DNA of 64,000 nt from Microbacterium sp. AG1240 (GCF_003635115.1 NZ_RBXJ01000002.1:558001-622000), one strand, 5' to 3'. Positions 49,682 to 58,981 are shown, counted from the stretch's first letter. The notes: generated from the letters alone by a model not told the origin. Numbers and translations are program-made.

Positions 49682-50896
49682 ATGTCCGCCGTGCCACCGT
49701 CCGCCGCGTCGTCGACGCCGTCCGCCCCGCCCACCGCCTCGTTGTCGCGGCCGATCATCGCGGGTGTCGTCACCGCCCTCGTCGGCTTCACGAGCACGTT
49801 CGCGGTGGTCCTCACCGGGCTCCGCGCGGTCGGCGCGACGCCGGGTCAGGCGGCCAGCGGTCTGCTCGCCATCACCCTCGCGGCGGGCCTGGGCTGCATC
49901 GTCATGGCATGGCGGTTCCGCATGCCGATCACGATCGCGTGGTCGACACCCGGCGTCGCCCTCCTCGCGGCGACCGGCGCGGTCGACGGCGGATGGTCGG
50001 CCGCCGTCGGCGGGTTCCTCGTCGCGGCGGCGCTGATCCTGCTCACCGCGCTGTTCCCGCCCATCGGCGCGCTCATCGCCCGCATCCCCCCGTCCATCGC
50101 CCAGGCGATGCTCGCCGGAGTGCTGCTGCCGTTGTGCGTCGCGCCGTTCGGCGGCCTGGTCGCCAACCCCTGGGGCGTGGCGCCGGTGATCATCGTGTGG
50201 CTCGTCTTCTCGCGGTTGCTGCCGCGCTGGGCTGTGCCCCTGGCCTTCGTGGCCGCGATCGTGGTGGTCGCCGTCGAGCTCACACGCACCGGGGTGGGGA
50301 CGGATGCTGCGGCGCTCCTGCCGCGACTGGAGTTCACCGCTCCGACCTTCACCGTGGGCGCCGTCATCGGCATCGGGCTTCCGCTCTTCGTCGTGACGAT
50401 GGCGTCGCAGAACGTGCCGGGCGTAGCCGTGATGCGCAGCTTCGGCTACGAGATCCCCTGGCGGCCGGCGATGCTCGTCACGGGTCTGGGCACCGCAGCC
50501 GCCGCGACCGCCGGCGGGCACGCCGTCAACCTCGGCGCGATCAGCGCGGCGATCGCCGCCGGCCCCGACTCCCACCCCGACCCGAAGCGCCGATGGGTCG
50601 CGGGCGTCTCCGCGGGAGGTTCGTACCTGGTGCTCGGTGCTCTCTCCGCCGCGTTCGCCGCCCTCGTGCTGCTCGCCCCCGTCGGGGTCATCCCGGCCGT
50701 CGCGGGCCTGGCGCTGTTCGGGGCGTTCGGCTCCGCCATCCAGCAGGCGATCGACGACCCGGGCGAGCGGGTGCCGGCCGTCGTCACTTTCCTCGTCGCC
50801 GCATCCGGCATCGCGATCGCGGGGGTGAGCGCGGCGTTCTGGGCGCTCGCGGCGGGGCTCGTCGTGCGCGCGGTGCTGCACGTCGGGCGTCGCTGA
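49682..50896 (+). CDS. BenE-family transporter (benzoate/aromatic permease-like)
   Basis: 404 residues, about 11-12 membrane helices. BenE family features: IIAGVVTALVGFTSTFAVVL at the N-terminus, AWSTPGVALLAATG, and ASQNVPGVAVMRSFGYEIPW. Family members move benzoate with protons, but no aromatic degradation gene lies nearby, so the substrate is open. The N-terminal 20 residues are Ser/Pro/Ala-rich. Convergent with pcp across a family B repeat. Confidence 0.88.
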   Translation: MSAVPPSAASSTPSAPPTASLSRPIIAGVVTALVGFTSTFAVVLTGLRAVGATPGQAASGLLAITLAAGLGCIVMAWRFRMPITIAWSTPGVALLAATGAVDGGWSAAVGGFLVAAALILLTALFPPIGALIARIPPSIAQAMLAGVLLPLCVAPFGGLVANPWGVAPVIIVWLVFSRLLPRWAVPLAFVAAIVVVAVELTRTGVGTDAAALLPRLEFTAPTFTVGAVIGIGLPLFVVTMASQNVPGVAVMRSFGYEIPWRPAMLVTGLGTAAAATAGGHAVNLGAISAAIAAGPDSHPDPKRRWVAGVSAGGSYLVLGALSAAFAALVLLAPVGVIPAVAGLALFGAFGSAIQQAIDDPGERVPAVVTFLVAASGIAIAGVSAAFWALAAGLVVRAVLHVGRR

Positions 50897-50908
50897 CGCA
50901 GCATCCGC

Positions 50909-50990
50909 GTCACCGGTGGAGGAGGTCTCACCGGCGGAGGAGGAACGAGCCGCCTCGGGTCCTCCGCACGTGACTTCTCCTCCGCTCATG
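50909..50990. repeat. Palindromic intergenic repeat, family B copy 1 (about 82 bp)
   Basis: Between the convergent BenE-family gene and pcp. Left part GTCACCGGTGGAGGAGGTCT then CACCGGCGGAGGA; right part TCCTCCGCACGTGA then CTCCTCCGCTCATG. The two halves are inverted versions of each other, each made of two GGAGG-containing units. A second copy is at 55349-55430. Confidence 0.75.
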
Positions 50991-51023
50991 ACACGAGGAC
51001 GGATGCTGCGGCGGCGACCGGGC

Positions 51024-51662
51024 TCAGTCGAGCGTGCCCCCGGTGAGGCGCGCATCGTCGCGGGTGTCCAGCGCGACGCGCACGGCGACCTCGAGCGATC
51101 GCACGATGTCTGCGAGGGGAAGGGCGGGTGCGCCCGCCGGTGCCGTCTCGGCCGCCCACGGCACGTGCACGAAGCCCGCTCTCACGTCGTGCTGCGAGGC
51201 GACGGCATCGAGCGCGGTGAACATGACGTGGTTGCAGACGAAGGTTCCGGCGGAGTGCGAGACGGATGCGGGTACGCCCGCATCGGCGATGGCCGCGGCG
51301 ATCGCCTTGACGGGCAGCGTCGCGAAGTAGGCGGCCGGCGATCCCGGCACGGAGTGCTCATCGAGCGGCTGCGCACCCGCGTTGTCGGGGATCCGGGCGT
51401 CGGCGAGGTTGATCGCGACACGCTCGGGCGTGACCTCGGCACGGTTTCCGGCGAGCCCTGTGGCCATGACGACATCGGGGGAGTGCTCCTCGATGAGGGC
51501 CCGCAAGCGGTCGGCGGCACCGGCGAAGGTCACGGGCAGCACCTCGGTCACCAGGGTCTCGGCACCCGTCCACCGTTCCGCGACGGTTCGGACGGCGTCG
51601 CCCGAGGGGTTCGTCGCGTCACCCGCGAAGGGCTCGAAGCCGGTGAGCAGTACGGTCGCCAT
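51024..51662 (-). CDS. pcp: Pyrrolidone-carboxylate peptidase (pyroglutamyl peptidase I)
   Basis: Cysteine peptidase removing N-terminal pyroglutamate. 212 residues. Starts with MATVLLTGFEPFAGDATNPS; triad visible as Glu in TPERVAIN, Cys in AGTFVCNHVMF and His in GFVHVPW. TAGCCT lies 6 nt before the ATG, so the mRNA is probably leaderless. Confidence 0.95.
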   Translation of the reverse strand: MATVLLTGFEPFAGDATNPSGDAVRTVAERWTGAETLVTEVLPVTFAGAADRLRALIEEHSPDVVMATGLAGNRAEVTPERVAINLADARIPDNAGAQPLDEHSVPGSPAAYFATLPVKAIAAAIADAGVPASVSHSAGTFVCNHVMFTALDAVASQHDVRAGFVHVPWAAETAPAGAPALPLADIVRSLEVAVRVALDTRDDARLTGGTLD

Positions 51663-51668
51663 CAGTCC

Positions 51669-51674
51669 AGGCTA
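51669..51674 (-). promoter_or_regulatory. -10 box of pcp (leaderless)
   Basis: TAGCCT on the minus strand, 6 nt before the ATG at 51662. Confidence 0.6.
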
Positions 51675-51834
51675 GGCCGATCCTCCCGCGCATCTGCGCG
51701 GAGCGGGCTCGTCCTGTTGCGTCCGCGCACCCGGCGGGAGCGAGCTGACGGACCCGCACGGCGCCGTTACCCACCTGTGATCATCGAATTCCGATCGTCG
51801 TGAACCATCGCGCGCTTCGCGGACACTACTGAGT

Positions 51835-52368
51835 GTGGATACAGACGACGCCGCGTTGTGGACGAGAGTCCGCGACGGAGACGATGCCGCCCTCGCCGCC
51901 CTTTTCGACCGGCACGAGGGGCGGCTCTTCCGGCATGCCCTGCGTCTGCTGTCGTCACGGGAGGATGCGAAGGATGCGGTGACCATCGCCTTCTTCGAGC
52001 TGTGGCGCAAGCGCGCATCGGTGCGTCTCGTCGACGGTTCGCCGCTGCCCTGGCTGCTCAACACCGTCGCCCATAGCGCACGCAACCTCCAGCGCTCGGG
52101 CCGCCGGTACGCAGCCCTCCTGGAGCGCGCGCCGATCCGCGAGGAGCAGCACCCGGGCGCTCACGACGAGAGCGGTGTGCTGGCGGCGTTGAAGCGCCTG
52201 CCGGCGAAGGAGCAGAGCGTGCTCGTCCTGACCGTGCTCGAGGGGTACTCCGAGCGTGACGCCGCTGCGGTGCTCGGAATCCCGGCGGGGACCGTCAAAT
52301 CCCGCCTCTCGCGCGCCAAGTCGAAGCTGCGCGACGAGATCACGTCATTGGAGGCGTCATGGGCATGA
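51835..52368 (+). CDS. ECF-type RNA polymerase sigma factor
   Basis: 177 residues. Region 2: ALAALFDRHEGRLFRHALRL with LLSSREDAKDAVTIAFFELW; region 4: LKRLPAKEQSVLVLTVLEGY and the HTH SERDAAAVLGIPAGTVKSRL. Only regions 2 and 4 are present, as in extracytoplasmic-function sigma factors. GTG start; GACACT about 7 nt upstream may be its -10, but the fit is poor. A TGAACC (51801-51806) resembles an ECF -35 and could mean autoregulation. The next gene overlaps its 3' end by 10 nt. Confidence 0.9.
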   Translation: MDTDDAALWTRVRDGDDAALAALFDRHEGRLFRHALRLLSSREDAKDAVTIAFFELWRKRASVRLVDGSPLPWLLNTVAHSARNLQRSGRRYAALLERAPIREEQHPGAHDESGVLAALKRLPAKEQSVLVLTVLEGYSERDAAAVLGIPAGTVKSRLSRAKSKLRDEITSLEASWA

Positions 52369-53549
52369 ACGACGACCAGCTGAGCGCTGCCGAGCACGAT
52401 GCGATGCGTTCGCGCCTGATGGCCGGAACGAAGCAGATCAAGCCCGCCGGTGCGCACCGGCGCGCGATCATCACCTCCACGGTGGCCGTCGTGCTCGTCG
52501 CCGGGCTCGCCGGCACCGCGATCGGCGCGTCGAGCTTCCTGAGGATGGGGGAGGCGACCGAACCGATCGCCACCCCGACGCCGACGTTCTCGCCGTCTGC
52601 GAGTCCGTCGGCCGTACCCATCGAGACGGCTACTCCTTCGCCGACGGAGCCGGTCACGACGACCCCCCGCGTGGCCTTCGACGGTGATTGCAACCGCGCG
52701 CTGTCTGACTCAGACGTGGCCGCACTGCTGGACACATCAGCTGTCGAGCTCGCTGAGTCGGGACTGCGTGACGTGGAACCGTCACTGCGAGAGAGCGCGG
52801 CCGTCCTCGGCGGACTCTCCTGCTACTGGTCGTCCAGCGATGGCTGGGGATGGGCTCTTCTTGACGCCTACCCCCTCTCCGTCGTGCCGGAAAGCGTGGA
52901 TCTTGCGACGCGGTCCTTCGACTGCTCCAACACCTCGACGTGCGGGAGAGCTGAAATCCTCGGCGACGTGTGGGTCTACGCCGCAGTCGGTCGACTGCAA
53001 TCGGCCGAGCAACCGATGGGGGACGACGAGCGAGCGGTGCTGGATGAGCGACTCACCCGCCTCCTGGACGGTGCGCGTTCGGCCGGGCCTGTCGCGGTGG
53101 CGGGTGTGTTGAGCCCCGACGCGTGGCAGGTGCCTCCTTGCGTCGACCTGGGGGAGGCTGTGACCGCTGCCGCGGGCTTCCCCGGTGCTCCCATGGGATT
53201 TCCCGGTGACTCGCTGGCATCGGGCCCGTCGTGGGAGGTTCTCGTCGCCAATCGGGTTGTCGACTGGTGCTCCTGGTACGACGAGGCGTCCGGTGTCTTC
53301 GTCGAGCTTGTGATCCAGCCAGGGCTCGGCGTTCCCTCGGAGGCGGAGCTGTCTGCCGCGGGGGCACAGGAGGTCAGTGGTCTCCCGGGGCAGGGGTTCC
53401 TCCTCACCAATCCCCGCAACATGACGCCGAGTCGCCTGCTCGCCATGAGCGGACCCAACCGGCTCACCGTGTCGACGCAGGCCGACGTGAGTCCGGAGCG
53501 CCGCGGTCTCATAGCGTCTGCTGTGATCTCCGAGCTGAACGCAAGGTGA
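52359..53549 (+). CDS. Single-pass membrane protein coupled to the sigma factor
   Basis: 396 residues, function not recognised. Cytoplasmic N-terminus of about 36 residues, one membrane helix (37-60, ITSTVAVVLVAGLAGTAIGA), a Thr/Pro/Ser-rich linker (70-102), then an extracellular domain of about 290 residues with six Cys. Overlaps the sigma gene end (ATG at 52359 or, leaving a 4-nt ATGA overlap, 52365; GGAGG at 52350). Position suggests an anti-sigma factor, but the short cytoplasmic part has no zinc-binding HxxxCxxC motif. Slightly lower GC and more mixed codon use than its neighbours (for example TGCTACTGG and AGCGATGG stretches) hint at faster evolution. Confidence 0.75.
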   Translation: MGMNDDQLSAAEHDAMRSRLMAGTKQIKPAGAHRRAIITSTVAVVLVAGLAGTAIGASSFLRMGEATEPIATPTPTFSPSASPSAVPIETATPSPTEPVTTTPRVAFDGDCNRALSDSDVAALLDTSAVELAESGLRDVEPSLRESAAVLGGLSCYWSSSDGWGWALLDAYPLSVVPESVDLATRSFDCSNTSTCGRAEILGDVWVYAAVGRLQSAEQPMGDDERAVLDERLTRLLDGARSAGPVAVAGVLSPDAWQVPPCVDLGEAVTAAAGFPGAPMGFPGDSLASGPSWEVLVANRVVDWCSWYDEASGVFVELVIQPGLGVPSEAELSAAGAQEVSGLPGQGFLLTNPRNMTPSRLLAMSGPNRLTVSTQADVSPERRGLIASAVISELNAR

Positions 53550-53569
53550 GGCGCAGCATCCGGCGCCCG

Positions 53570-53575
53570 TAAACT
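53570..53575 (+). promoter_or_regulatory. -10 box of proS (leaderless)
   Basis: TAAACT ends 6 nt before the GTG at 53582. Confidence 0.65.
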
Positions 53576-53581
53576 CGAACC

Positions 53582-55336
53582 GTGGTCACACGTCTGTCGC
53601 ATTACTTCCTCCGCACGCTCCGCGAAGACCCGGCTGATGCCGAGGTTCCCAGTCACCGACTGCTGGTGCGGGCGGGATACATCCGCCGCCAGGCGCCGGG
53701 TATCTTCGCCTGGCTGCCGCTCGGCCTGCGGGTGAAGGCGAAGATCGAGGCGATCATCCGCGACGAGATGGCGAATGCCGGCGCCTACGAGGTGCACTTC
53801 CCGGCGCTCCTGCCGCGCGAGCCCTACGAGCTCTCGGGCCGGTGGGAGGAGTACGGCGACGGCATGTTCCGTCTGAAAGACCGCAAGGGTGCCGATTACC
53901 TCCTCGCGCCCACGCACGAAGAGGTCTTCACGCTGCTCGTCAAAGACCTCTACAACTCCTACAAAGACCTGCCGCTGACGATCTACCAGATCCAGGACAA
54001 GTACCGCGATGAGGCCCGGCCGCGTGCCGGCCTGCTGCGCGGGCGCGAGTTCACGATGAAGGACGCCTACTCGTTCGACGCGAGCGACGCAGGCCTCGAC
54101 GCGTCGTACCAGGCCCAGCGCGACGCCTACGAGCGCATCTTCCAGCGCCTCGGGCTCGAGTACGTCATCGTCGCGGCCGACGCCGGCGCGATGGGCGGAT
54201 CGAAGTCCGAGGAGTTCCTGCACCCGACCGCGATCGGCGAAGACACCTTCGTGCGCTCGGAGGGCGGGTACGCGGCGAACGTCGAGGCGTTCACGACCGT
54301 CGTGCCCGAGCCGATCGCGTTCGACGGCCTTCCCGCGCCCGTCATCTTCGATTCGCCGAACACCCCGACCATCCAGACGCTCGTCGACCACGCGAACGCG
54401 GCGCTCGACGGCGACTACACGGCCGCCGACACGCTCAAGAACGTCGTGCTCGCCCTCACCCACCTCGACGGCACCCGCGAGGTCGTCGCCGTCGGGCTCC
54501 CCGGAGACCGCGACGTCGACGACAAGCGCGTCGAGGTCGCCTTCGCGCCCGCCGCGGTCGAAGCCGCCACGGCGGAGGACTTCGAGCGAAACCCGCTCCT
54601 GGTGAAGGGCTACATCGGACCGTGGTCCGAGACGGGCCCCATCCTCGGCGAGGAGTCGGCCACCGGCATCCGTTACTTCCTCGACCCGCGCGTCGTCGAC
54701 GGTACGTCGTGGATCACCGGCGCCAACATCGACCAGAAGCACGTGCACTCCCTCGTCGCCGGCCGCGACTTCACCGCCGACGGCTTCATCGAGGTCGCCA
54801 CCGTCCGCGAGGGCGACCCGGCGCCCGACGGTTCGGGACCGGTGAGCCTTGCCCGCGGCATGGAGATCGGGCACGTGTTCCAGCTCGGTCGCAAGTACGC
54901 CGAGGCGCTCGGGCTGAAGGTGCTCGACGAGAACGGCAAGCTCGTCACCGTCACCATGGGCTCCTACGGCATCGGCGTCACCCGCATCCTCGCCAACATC
55001 GCCGAGCTCAACAACGACGACAAGGGCCTCATCTGGCCGGCGTCCGTCGCGCCGTTCGACGTGCACGTGGTCGCCACCGGGCGCGATGCTGCCGCCTTCG
55101 AGCTCGCCGCGTCGCTGTCGGCCGACCTGGAGGCATCCGGGTTCGACGTGCTCTACGACGACCGCCCGAAGGTCTCTCCCGGCGTCAAGTTCGGCGACGC
55201 CGAGCTCGTGGGCGTGCCGCGCATCGTGATCGTCGGGCGCGGCGCCGCCGACGGCGAGGTCGAGCTCTGGGACCGCCGCACCGGCGACCGCGAGGTGGTA
55301 CCGGCGGCCGAGGCCGTCGCGCGCCTCACCGCCTGA
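53582..55336 (+). CDS. proS: Prolyl-tRNA synthetase
   Basis: Class II synthetase, 584 residues, the bacterial (ProS type 1) form with the editing INS domain between motifs 2 and 3 (roughly residues 225-400). Motif 1 near [17 protein letters not shown], motif 2 [19 protein letters not shown], motif 3 [17 protein letters not shown], and a C-terminal anticodon-binding domain. GTG start predicted leaderless. Convergent with the metallophosphoesterase gene across a family B repeat. Confidence 0.97.
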   Translation: MVTRLSHYFLRTLREDPADAEVPSHRLLVRAGYIRRQAPGIFAWLPLGLRVKAKIEAIIRDEMANAGAYEVHFPALLPREPYELSGRWEEYGDGMFRLKDRKGADYLLAPTHEEVFTLLVKDLYNSYKDLPLTIYQIQDKYRDEARPRAGLLRGREFTMKDAYSFDASDAGLDASYQAQRDAYERIFQRLGLEYVIVAADAGAMGGSKSEEFLHPTAIGEDTFVRSEGGYAANVEAFTTVVPEPIAFDGLPAPVIFDSPNTPTIQTLVDHANAALDGDYTAADTLKNVVLALTHLDGTREVVAVGLPGDRDVDDKRVEVAFAPAAVEAATAEDFERNPLLVKGYIGPWSETGPILGEESATGIRYFLDPRVVDGTSWITGANIDQKHVHSLVAGRDFTADGFIEVATVREGDPAPDGSGPVSLARGMEIGHVFQLGRKYAEALGLKVLDENGKLVTVTMGSYGIGVTRILANIAELNNDDKGLIWPASVAPFDVHVVATGRDAAAFELAASLSADLEASGFDVLYDDRPKVSPGVKFGDAELVGVPRIVIVGRGAADGEVELWDRRTGDREVVPAAEAVARLTA

Positions 55337-55348
55337 CCCCCGAGCGCC

Positions 55349-55430
55349 GTCACCGGCGGAGGGGATCTCACGGCGGGAGGACAGTCTTCGCGCTCAGCAT
55401 CCTCCGCTCGTGAGAACTCCTCCGCTCGTC
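55349..55430. repeat. Palindromic intergenic repeat, family B copy 2 (about 82 bp)
   Basis: Between proS and the convergent metallophosphoesterase gene. Left part GTCACCGGCGGAGGGGATCT then CACGGCGGGAGGA; right part TCCTCCGCTCGTGA then CTCCTCCGCTCGTC. Same length and order of units as 50909-50990. Confidence 0.75.
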
Positions 55431-55440
55431 GCGTCACGCA

Positions 55441-55473
55441 GAACGGCCCCGTCCATCCAGGACGGGGCCGTTC
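55441..55473 (-). terminator. Terminator hairpin after the metallophosphoesterase gene
   Basis: 14-bp perfect stem GAACGGCCCCGTCC / GGACGGGGCCGTTC, 5-nt loop, 11 nt after the stop codon at 55485. It can also stop proS transcripts, since the stem is symmetrical. No T run. Confidence 0.8.
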
Positions 55474-55484
55474 GCGGTCGTCGG

Positions 55485-57995
55485 TCAGGCCTTCGAGGCG
55501 CGTCGCTTCCTGGTCACGGCGAGCACGCCGCCGGCGGCGAGGAGCGCACCGCCCAGAGCGGCGCTCCACCCGATGAGCGCGCCCTCAGCGCCGGTGGCCG
55601 CGAGGCCGGATGCTGCGGGTGCAGCCGAGCCCGACGGTCGAGGCGTGGCCGACGGCGTCGCGGATGCGGTGGCGGACGGTGTGGCCGACGGGGTCGGCTC
55701 GGGCGTGCCCGGGGCGGCGGCGATGGCGAAGGCCACCGTCTGCGCGTCGGACGAGCGCGAGCCCAGCGCCTGCGAGAGAGCGATCTCGTGCTCGCCGGCC
55801 GTGAGGCCCTCGGTCACGCGGAACTCCCAGCGTCCGTCGGCATCGACCGTCGTGGTCGCACCGCCCAGGTCGGCCGCGATCGCGGCGCGCCCGGCGGCGG
55901 GGGCGAGCGAGACCTCGGCGCCCGGGAAGCCCGTGCCGGCGAACCGCACCGACGTGACGGTCGACGCGAGCTCGCTCTGCGGGGCGGCGGTGACCTCGAA
56001 TCCGCTCAGGTCGGCGCGCTGGGTCAGCCACTCGTCGGGCGTCGTCGGCCGGTCGATGATCCGGGTCTCGCCGATGCAGCCGTGCCATCCGTTTCGCGCG
56101 GCATCGTCCACCCAGTCGGATCCGAGGATCCACGGCATGCCGGCCTGACGGGCCATCCCCGCCGTGTCGGTGGCGTTGCGCAGCACTGGCGCACCATCGA
56201 CGTACATCGTGGTCGACCGGGTGGCCGGGTCGTTCACCACGGCGACGTGCGCCCAGCTGTCGACCATGATCTCGCCCGACCAGTTCGTCTTATCGCCGGC
56301 TTGCACGTCGTCGGAGATGCTCGTGAACTGGAACTCGCGCAGGTTGGAGATGCCGAGGGCGGTGGGGGAGGCGGTCCAGTCCCACCGCGTCTGGGGCACG
56401 CCGATCTGGGAGCGATTGCCGGTGCGGGTGAGGAACTTCGACCAGCCGTTCGCGGACGCATCCCAGTCGGAGTCCATCTTCACGAAGGTCTCGATCGTGT
56501 AGCCCTTGCTGAGATCGGCGTCGTTGACGGCGGCGTCCGCCGCGGTCGTGAGGTAGCTGAACCGCGAGCCCGACGAGTTGTCGAAGCACGCTGCAGCGCC
56601 GTCCGAGGAGAAGCCGTGCACGTCTGACGTCTCGATCGTGACGTCGTCCCAGCTGGCGCCCACCGCGTTGGTGGTCGCCGGGTCGGGGCGCGTCAGGTCG
56701 TTGTCGCCGGCGATGTCCTCCACGACCGCGTCGGCGCCGACGACGCCTTCCAGGCCGTTGAAGCGCCAGTGGGCGAGCGTTCCCTCCGCCTCGACGAAGT
56801 CGAGTTCATTGCCCGGCAACTCGGTGGAGATCGGATCGGGACCGTCGAACCCGTCGAGGAGGATCTCTCGCGCGCGCTGGGTGAGGGAGGGCTCGTCGGC
56901 AGAGCCGGCGGTGAAGTCGGGGTCGAACCCGGCGAACCGCGACCGGAAGTCGATGTCGATCGCGTACCGCTGGTGCTCACCGTCCAGGAGCGGCTGGTCG
57001 TAGCTCGTCAGGGATTCCCGGGGCTTGGAGACGACCCACGGCGAGCCCGTCTCGAGGGAGATGGTGTTGTTCGTCAGGTCGAACTCGAAGAGTCCGAGGT
57101 AGCCGTTGCCGCCCTCGTACGCCATCTGGTAGTCCATGAGGATCTGGTGCACGTCATGGCCGAAGTCGTTCTTCTTCACCTGGCGGGTCGCGCCGTGGAA
57201 GTGTCCGTTCAGTGTCATGAAGATCTGGTCGTTGCCCCGGATGAGCTCGTCCCACATCCGCTCGCTGTCGCCGGTCTCGACCGGGGATGCCTGGTCGGCG
57301 GCGACGTTGATGAGGGCGTGGCTGCTCAAGATGACGGGGACGGTCGGGTGCGCGTCGAGAACGCTCTGCGCCCAGGCGAGGGTGGCGTCCGAGGAGTTCC
57401 ACGCGATGGCGAGCGACATGAACTGCTGCCCCTCGGCCTCGAAGATGTGGAACTGGCTGAGCCCGGTCGGATCGGACCCCTGATAGGTCGACTGCTTCGC
57501 CGCGCGAGTCGCGCCGAACCACGTGGTGAACGGCTCCGAGGCGTGGTTGAGCTCCGTGTCCCGCACGCCGCTGTTGGTGACGTCGTGGTTGCCGGGGAGG
57601 ATCGAGTACGGCGCGTCAGCGTCGTCGAGGACCTTCATCGCCGCATCCGCCGCCTTCCACTCGTTCTCCACGGTGGCCCGGTCGACGATGTCGCCGAGGT
57701 GCGCGGTGAACGGGATGCGCAGGGCATCGGCGTTGTCGGCGATCCAGCGGGTCTGGGTCGCGAACGGGTCGGAGCCGTAGCGCGGAACGAACTGGTCGGC
57801 CGAGTAGCGCGAGTAGAACTGCGTGTCGGGCAGCACCGCGAAGGTGAACCGCGACGCCAGGTCGTCGGTCGGTGCGGCGGATGCGGTGGGCACGATGCCG
57901 GCGGCCAAGAGGCCGGCGGCGAGACCGATGGTGGCGGATGCTGCGATGCAGCGTCGTACGGTCGGTCGTGTCGTGCGGGGTGTGGTGGGGGCCAC
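55485..57995 (-). CDS. Secreted metallophosphoesterase with LamG domain and LAXTG sortase signal
   Basis: 836 residues. Signal peptide 1-40 (cleavage after TASA). Calcineurin-like phosphoesterase domain about 48-320 with D57 in LPDTQFYSR, HLGDIVDR, PGNHDV (135-139), SSHALINV and LNGHFHG. A LamG-like beta-sandwich (about 415-660: AHWRFNGLEG, GYTIETFVKMD, GCIGETRIIDRP), an Ig-like domain (about 670-755), a Pro/Ser/Thr/Ala-rich spacer, then LAATG (798-802), membrane helix and RKRRASKA. LAXTG is the class E sortase motif of high-GC actinobacteria, so the protein is probably anchored to the wall. GTG start with GGAG 5 nt upstream. Confidence 0.9.
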   Translation of the reverse strand: MAPTTPRTTRPTVRRCIAASATIGLAAGLLAAGIVPTASAAPTDDLASRFTFAVLPDTQFYSRYSADQFVPRYGSDPFATQTRWIADNADALRIPFTAHLGDIVDRATVENEWKAADAAMKVLDDADAPYSILPGNHDVTNSGVRDTELNHASEPFTTWFGATRAAKQSTYQGSDPTGLSQFHIFEAEGQQFMSLAIAWNSSDATLAWAQSVLDAHPTVPVILSSHALINVAADQASPVETGDSERMWDELIRGNDQIFMTLNGHFHGATRQVKKNDFGHDVHQILMDYQMAYEGGNGYLGLFEFDLTNNTISLETGSPWVVSKPRESLTSYDQPLLDGEHQRYAIDIDFRSRFAGFDPDFTAGSADEPSLTQRAREILLDGFDGPDPISTELPGNELDFVEAEGTLAHWRFNGLEGVVGADAVVEDIAGDNDLTRPDPATTNAVGASWDDVTIETSDVHGFSSDGAAACFDNSSGSRFSYLTTAADAAVNDADLSKGYTIETFVKMDSDWDASANGWSKFLTRTGNRSQIGVPQTRWDWTASPTALGISNLREFQFTSISDDVQAGDKTNWSGEIMVDSWAHVAVVNDPATRSTTMYVDGAPVLRNATDTAGMARQAGMPWILGSDWVDDAARNGWHGCIGETRIIDRPTTPDEWLTQRADLSGFEVTAAPQSELASTVTSVRFAGTGFPGAEVSLAPAAGRAAIAADLGGATTTVDADGRWEFRVTEGLTAGEHEIALSQALGSRSSDAQTVAFAIAAAPGTPEPTPSATPSATASATPSATPRPSGSAAPAASGLAATGAEGALIGWSAALGGALLAAGGVLAVTRKRRASKA

Positions 57996-58141
57996 GGATA
58001 CTCCTCGATCGAGATGAACAGGCCGCTGCGCCGTCGTCGCCGACGGTGAGCGGGGGTCTTCGTCACCTTCGTCGCCCGGTGCAACGAAACCGTGGCGGGG
58101 AGGTGAACGGGCCGTGGATCGCGTCTGGATGCTTACGGGAT

Positions 58142-58147
58142 TAGCGT
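58142..58147 (+). promoter_or_regulatory. -10 box of aldo/keto reductase 2 (leaderless)
   Basis: TAGCGT ends 6 nt before the ATG at 58154. Confidence 0.6.
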
Positions 58148-58153
58148 GGACGG

Positions 58154-58975
58154 ATGATCCAGGTCCCGCTCATCCCGCTGGCCGACGGCCGCAGCATCCC
58201 GCAACTCGGCGTCGGCACCTACAAGGTGCCGGCCGAGCTGACGGCCGGTCTCGTGGCGGGCGCGATCGCCGACGGCTACCGGCACGTCGACACCGCGGCC
58301 CTCTACGGCAACGAGGCCGAGGTCGGGGAGGGCCTGCGGCGCAGCGGCCTCGACCGCGACGACGTCTTCGTCACGACCAAGGTGTGGAACGACGACCAGG
58401 GATACGACTCCACGCTGCGCGCCTTCGACGCGAGCCTGGACCGACTCGGGCTCGACGAGGTCGACCTCTACCTCATCCACTGGCCCGTGCCCAGTCAGGA
58501 CCGCTACGTCGACACCTGGCGAGCGCTGGTGGAGCTGGCCACCCAGGGGCGGGCGAGGTCGATCGGGGTCAGCAACTTCCACCCGCACCACATCGACAGG
58601 CTCGTCGCCGAGACCGGGGTGCGTCCGGTCGTCAACCAGATCGAGCTGCACCCCCGATTCCCGCAGCGTCATCTCCAGGAGTGGAACGCGGGCCACGGGA
58701 TCGTCACCGAGGCGTGGGCGCCCCTGGCCCGCGGCGGTCTGCTCGACGAACCCGCCCTGCGCTCTATCGCCCAGCACCACGACAAGACCCCGGCTCAGGT
58801 GGTCATCCGCTGGCACCTCGACCGCGGACTGGTGCTGTTCCCGAAATCGACGTCGCCGGAGCGCCTGCGGGAGAACGCCGACGTGTTCGACTTCGTGCTG
58901 GACGCCGACGACGTGGCCGCGATCGATCGACTCGAGACCGGTGTGCGCACCGGGCGCGACCCCGACCTCGACTGA
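58154..58975 (+). CDS. Aldo/keto reductase, 2,5-diketo-D-gluconate reductase type
   Basis: 273 residues. Tetrad: Asp in HVDTAALYG with Tyr, Lys in VTTKVWNDD, His in LIHWPVPSQ. VNQIELHPRFPQ and FPKSTSPERLREN are typical of the DkgA/DkgB-like group of AKR5. NADPH-dependent reduction of keto-sugars or methylglyoxal-like aldehydes is expected. Different subgroup from the enzyme at 21904. Convergent with the DUF1206 gene (6-bp gap). Confidence 0.93.
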   Translation: MIQVPLIPLADGRSIPQLGVGTYKVPAELTAGLVAGAIADGYRHVDTAALYGNEAEVGEGLRRSGLDRDDVFVTTKVWNDDQGYDSTLRAFDASLDRLGLDEVDLYLIHWPVPSQDRYVDTWRALVELATQGRARSIGVSNFHPHHIDRLVAETGVRPVVNQIELHPRFPQRHLQEWNAGHGIVTEAWAPLARGGLLDEPALRSIAQHHDKTPAQVVIRWHLDRGLVLFPKSTSPERLRENADVFDFVLDADDVAAIDRLETGVRTGRDPDLD

Positions 58976-58981
58976 GGCGGG

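Noticed and set aside
51686..51701. CCGCGCATCTGCGCGG palindrome between pcp and the sigma gene
   Set aside because: Short, with a 2-nt centre and no second copy; could be a regulator site but position relative to any promoter is unclear.
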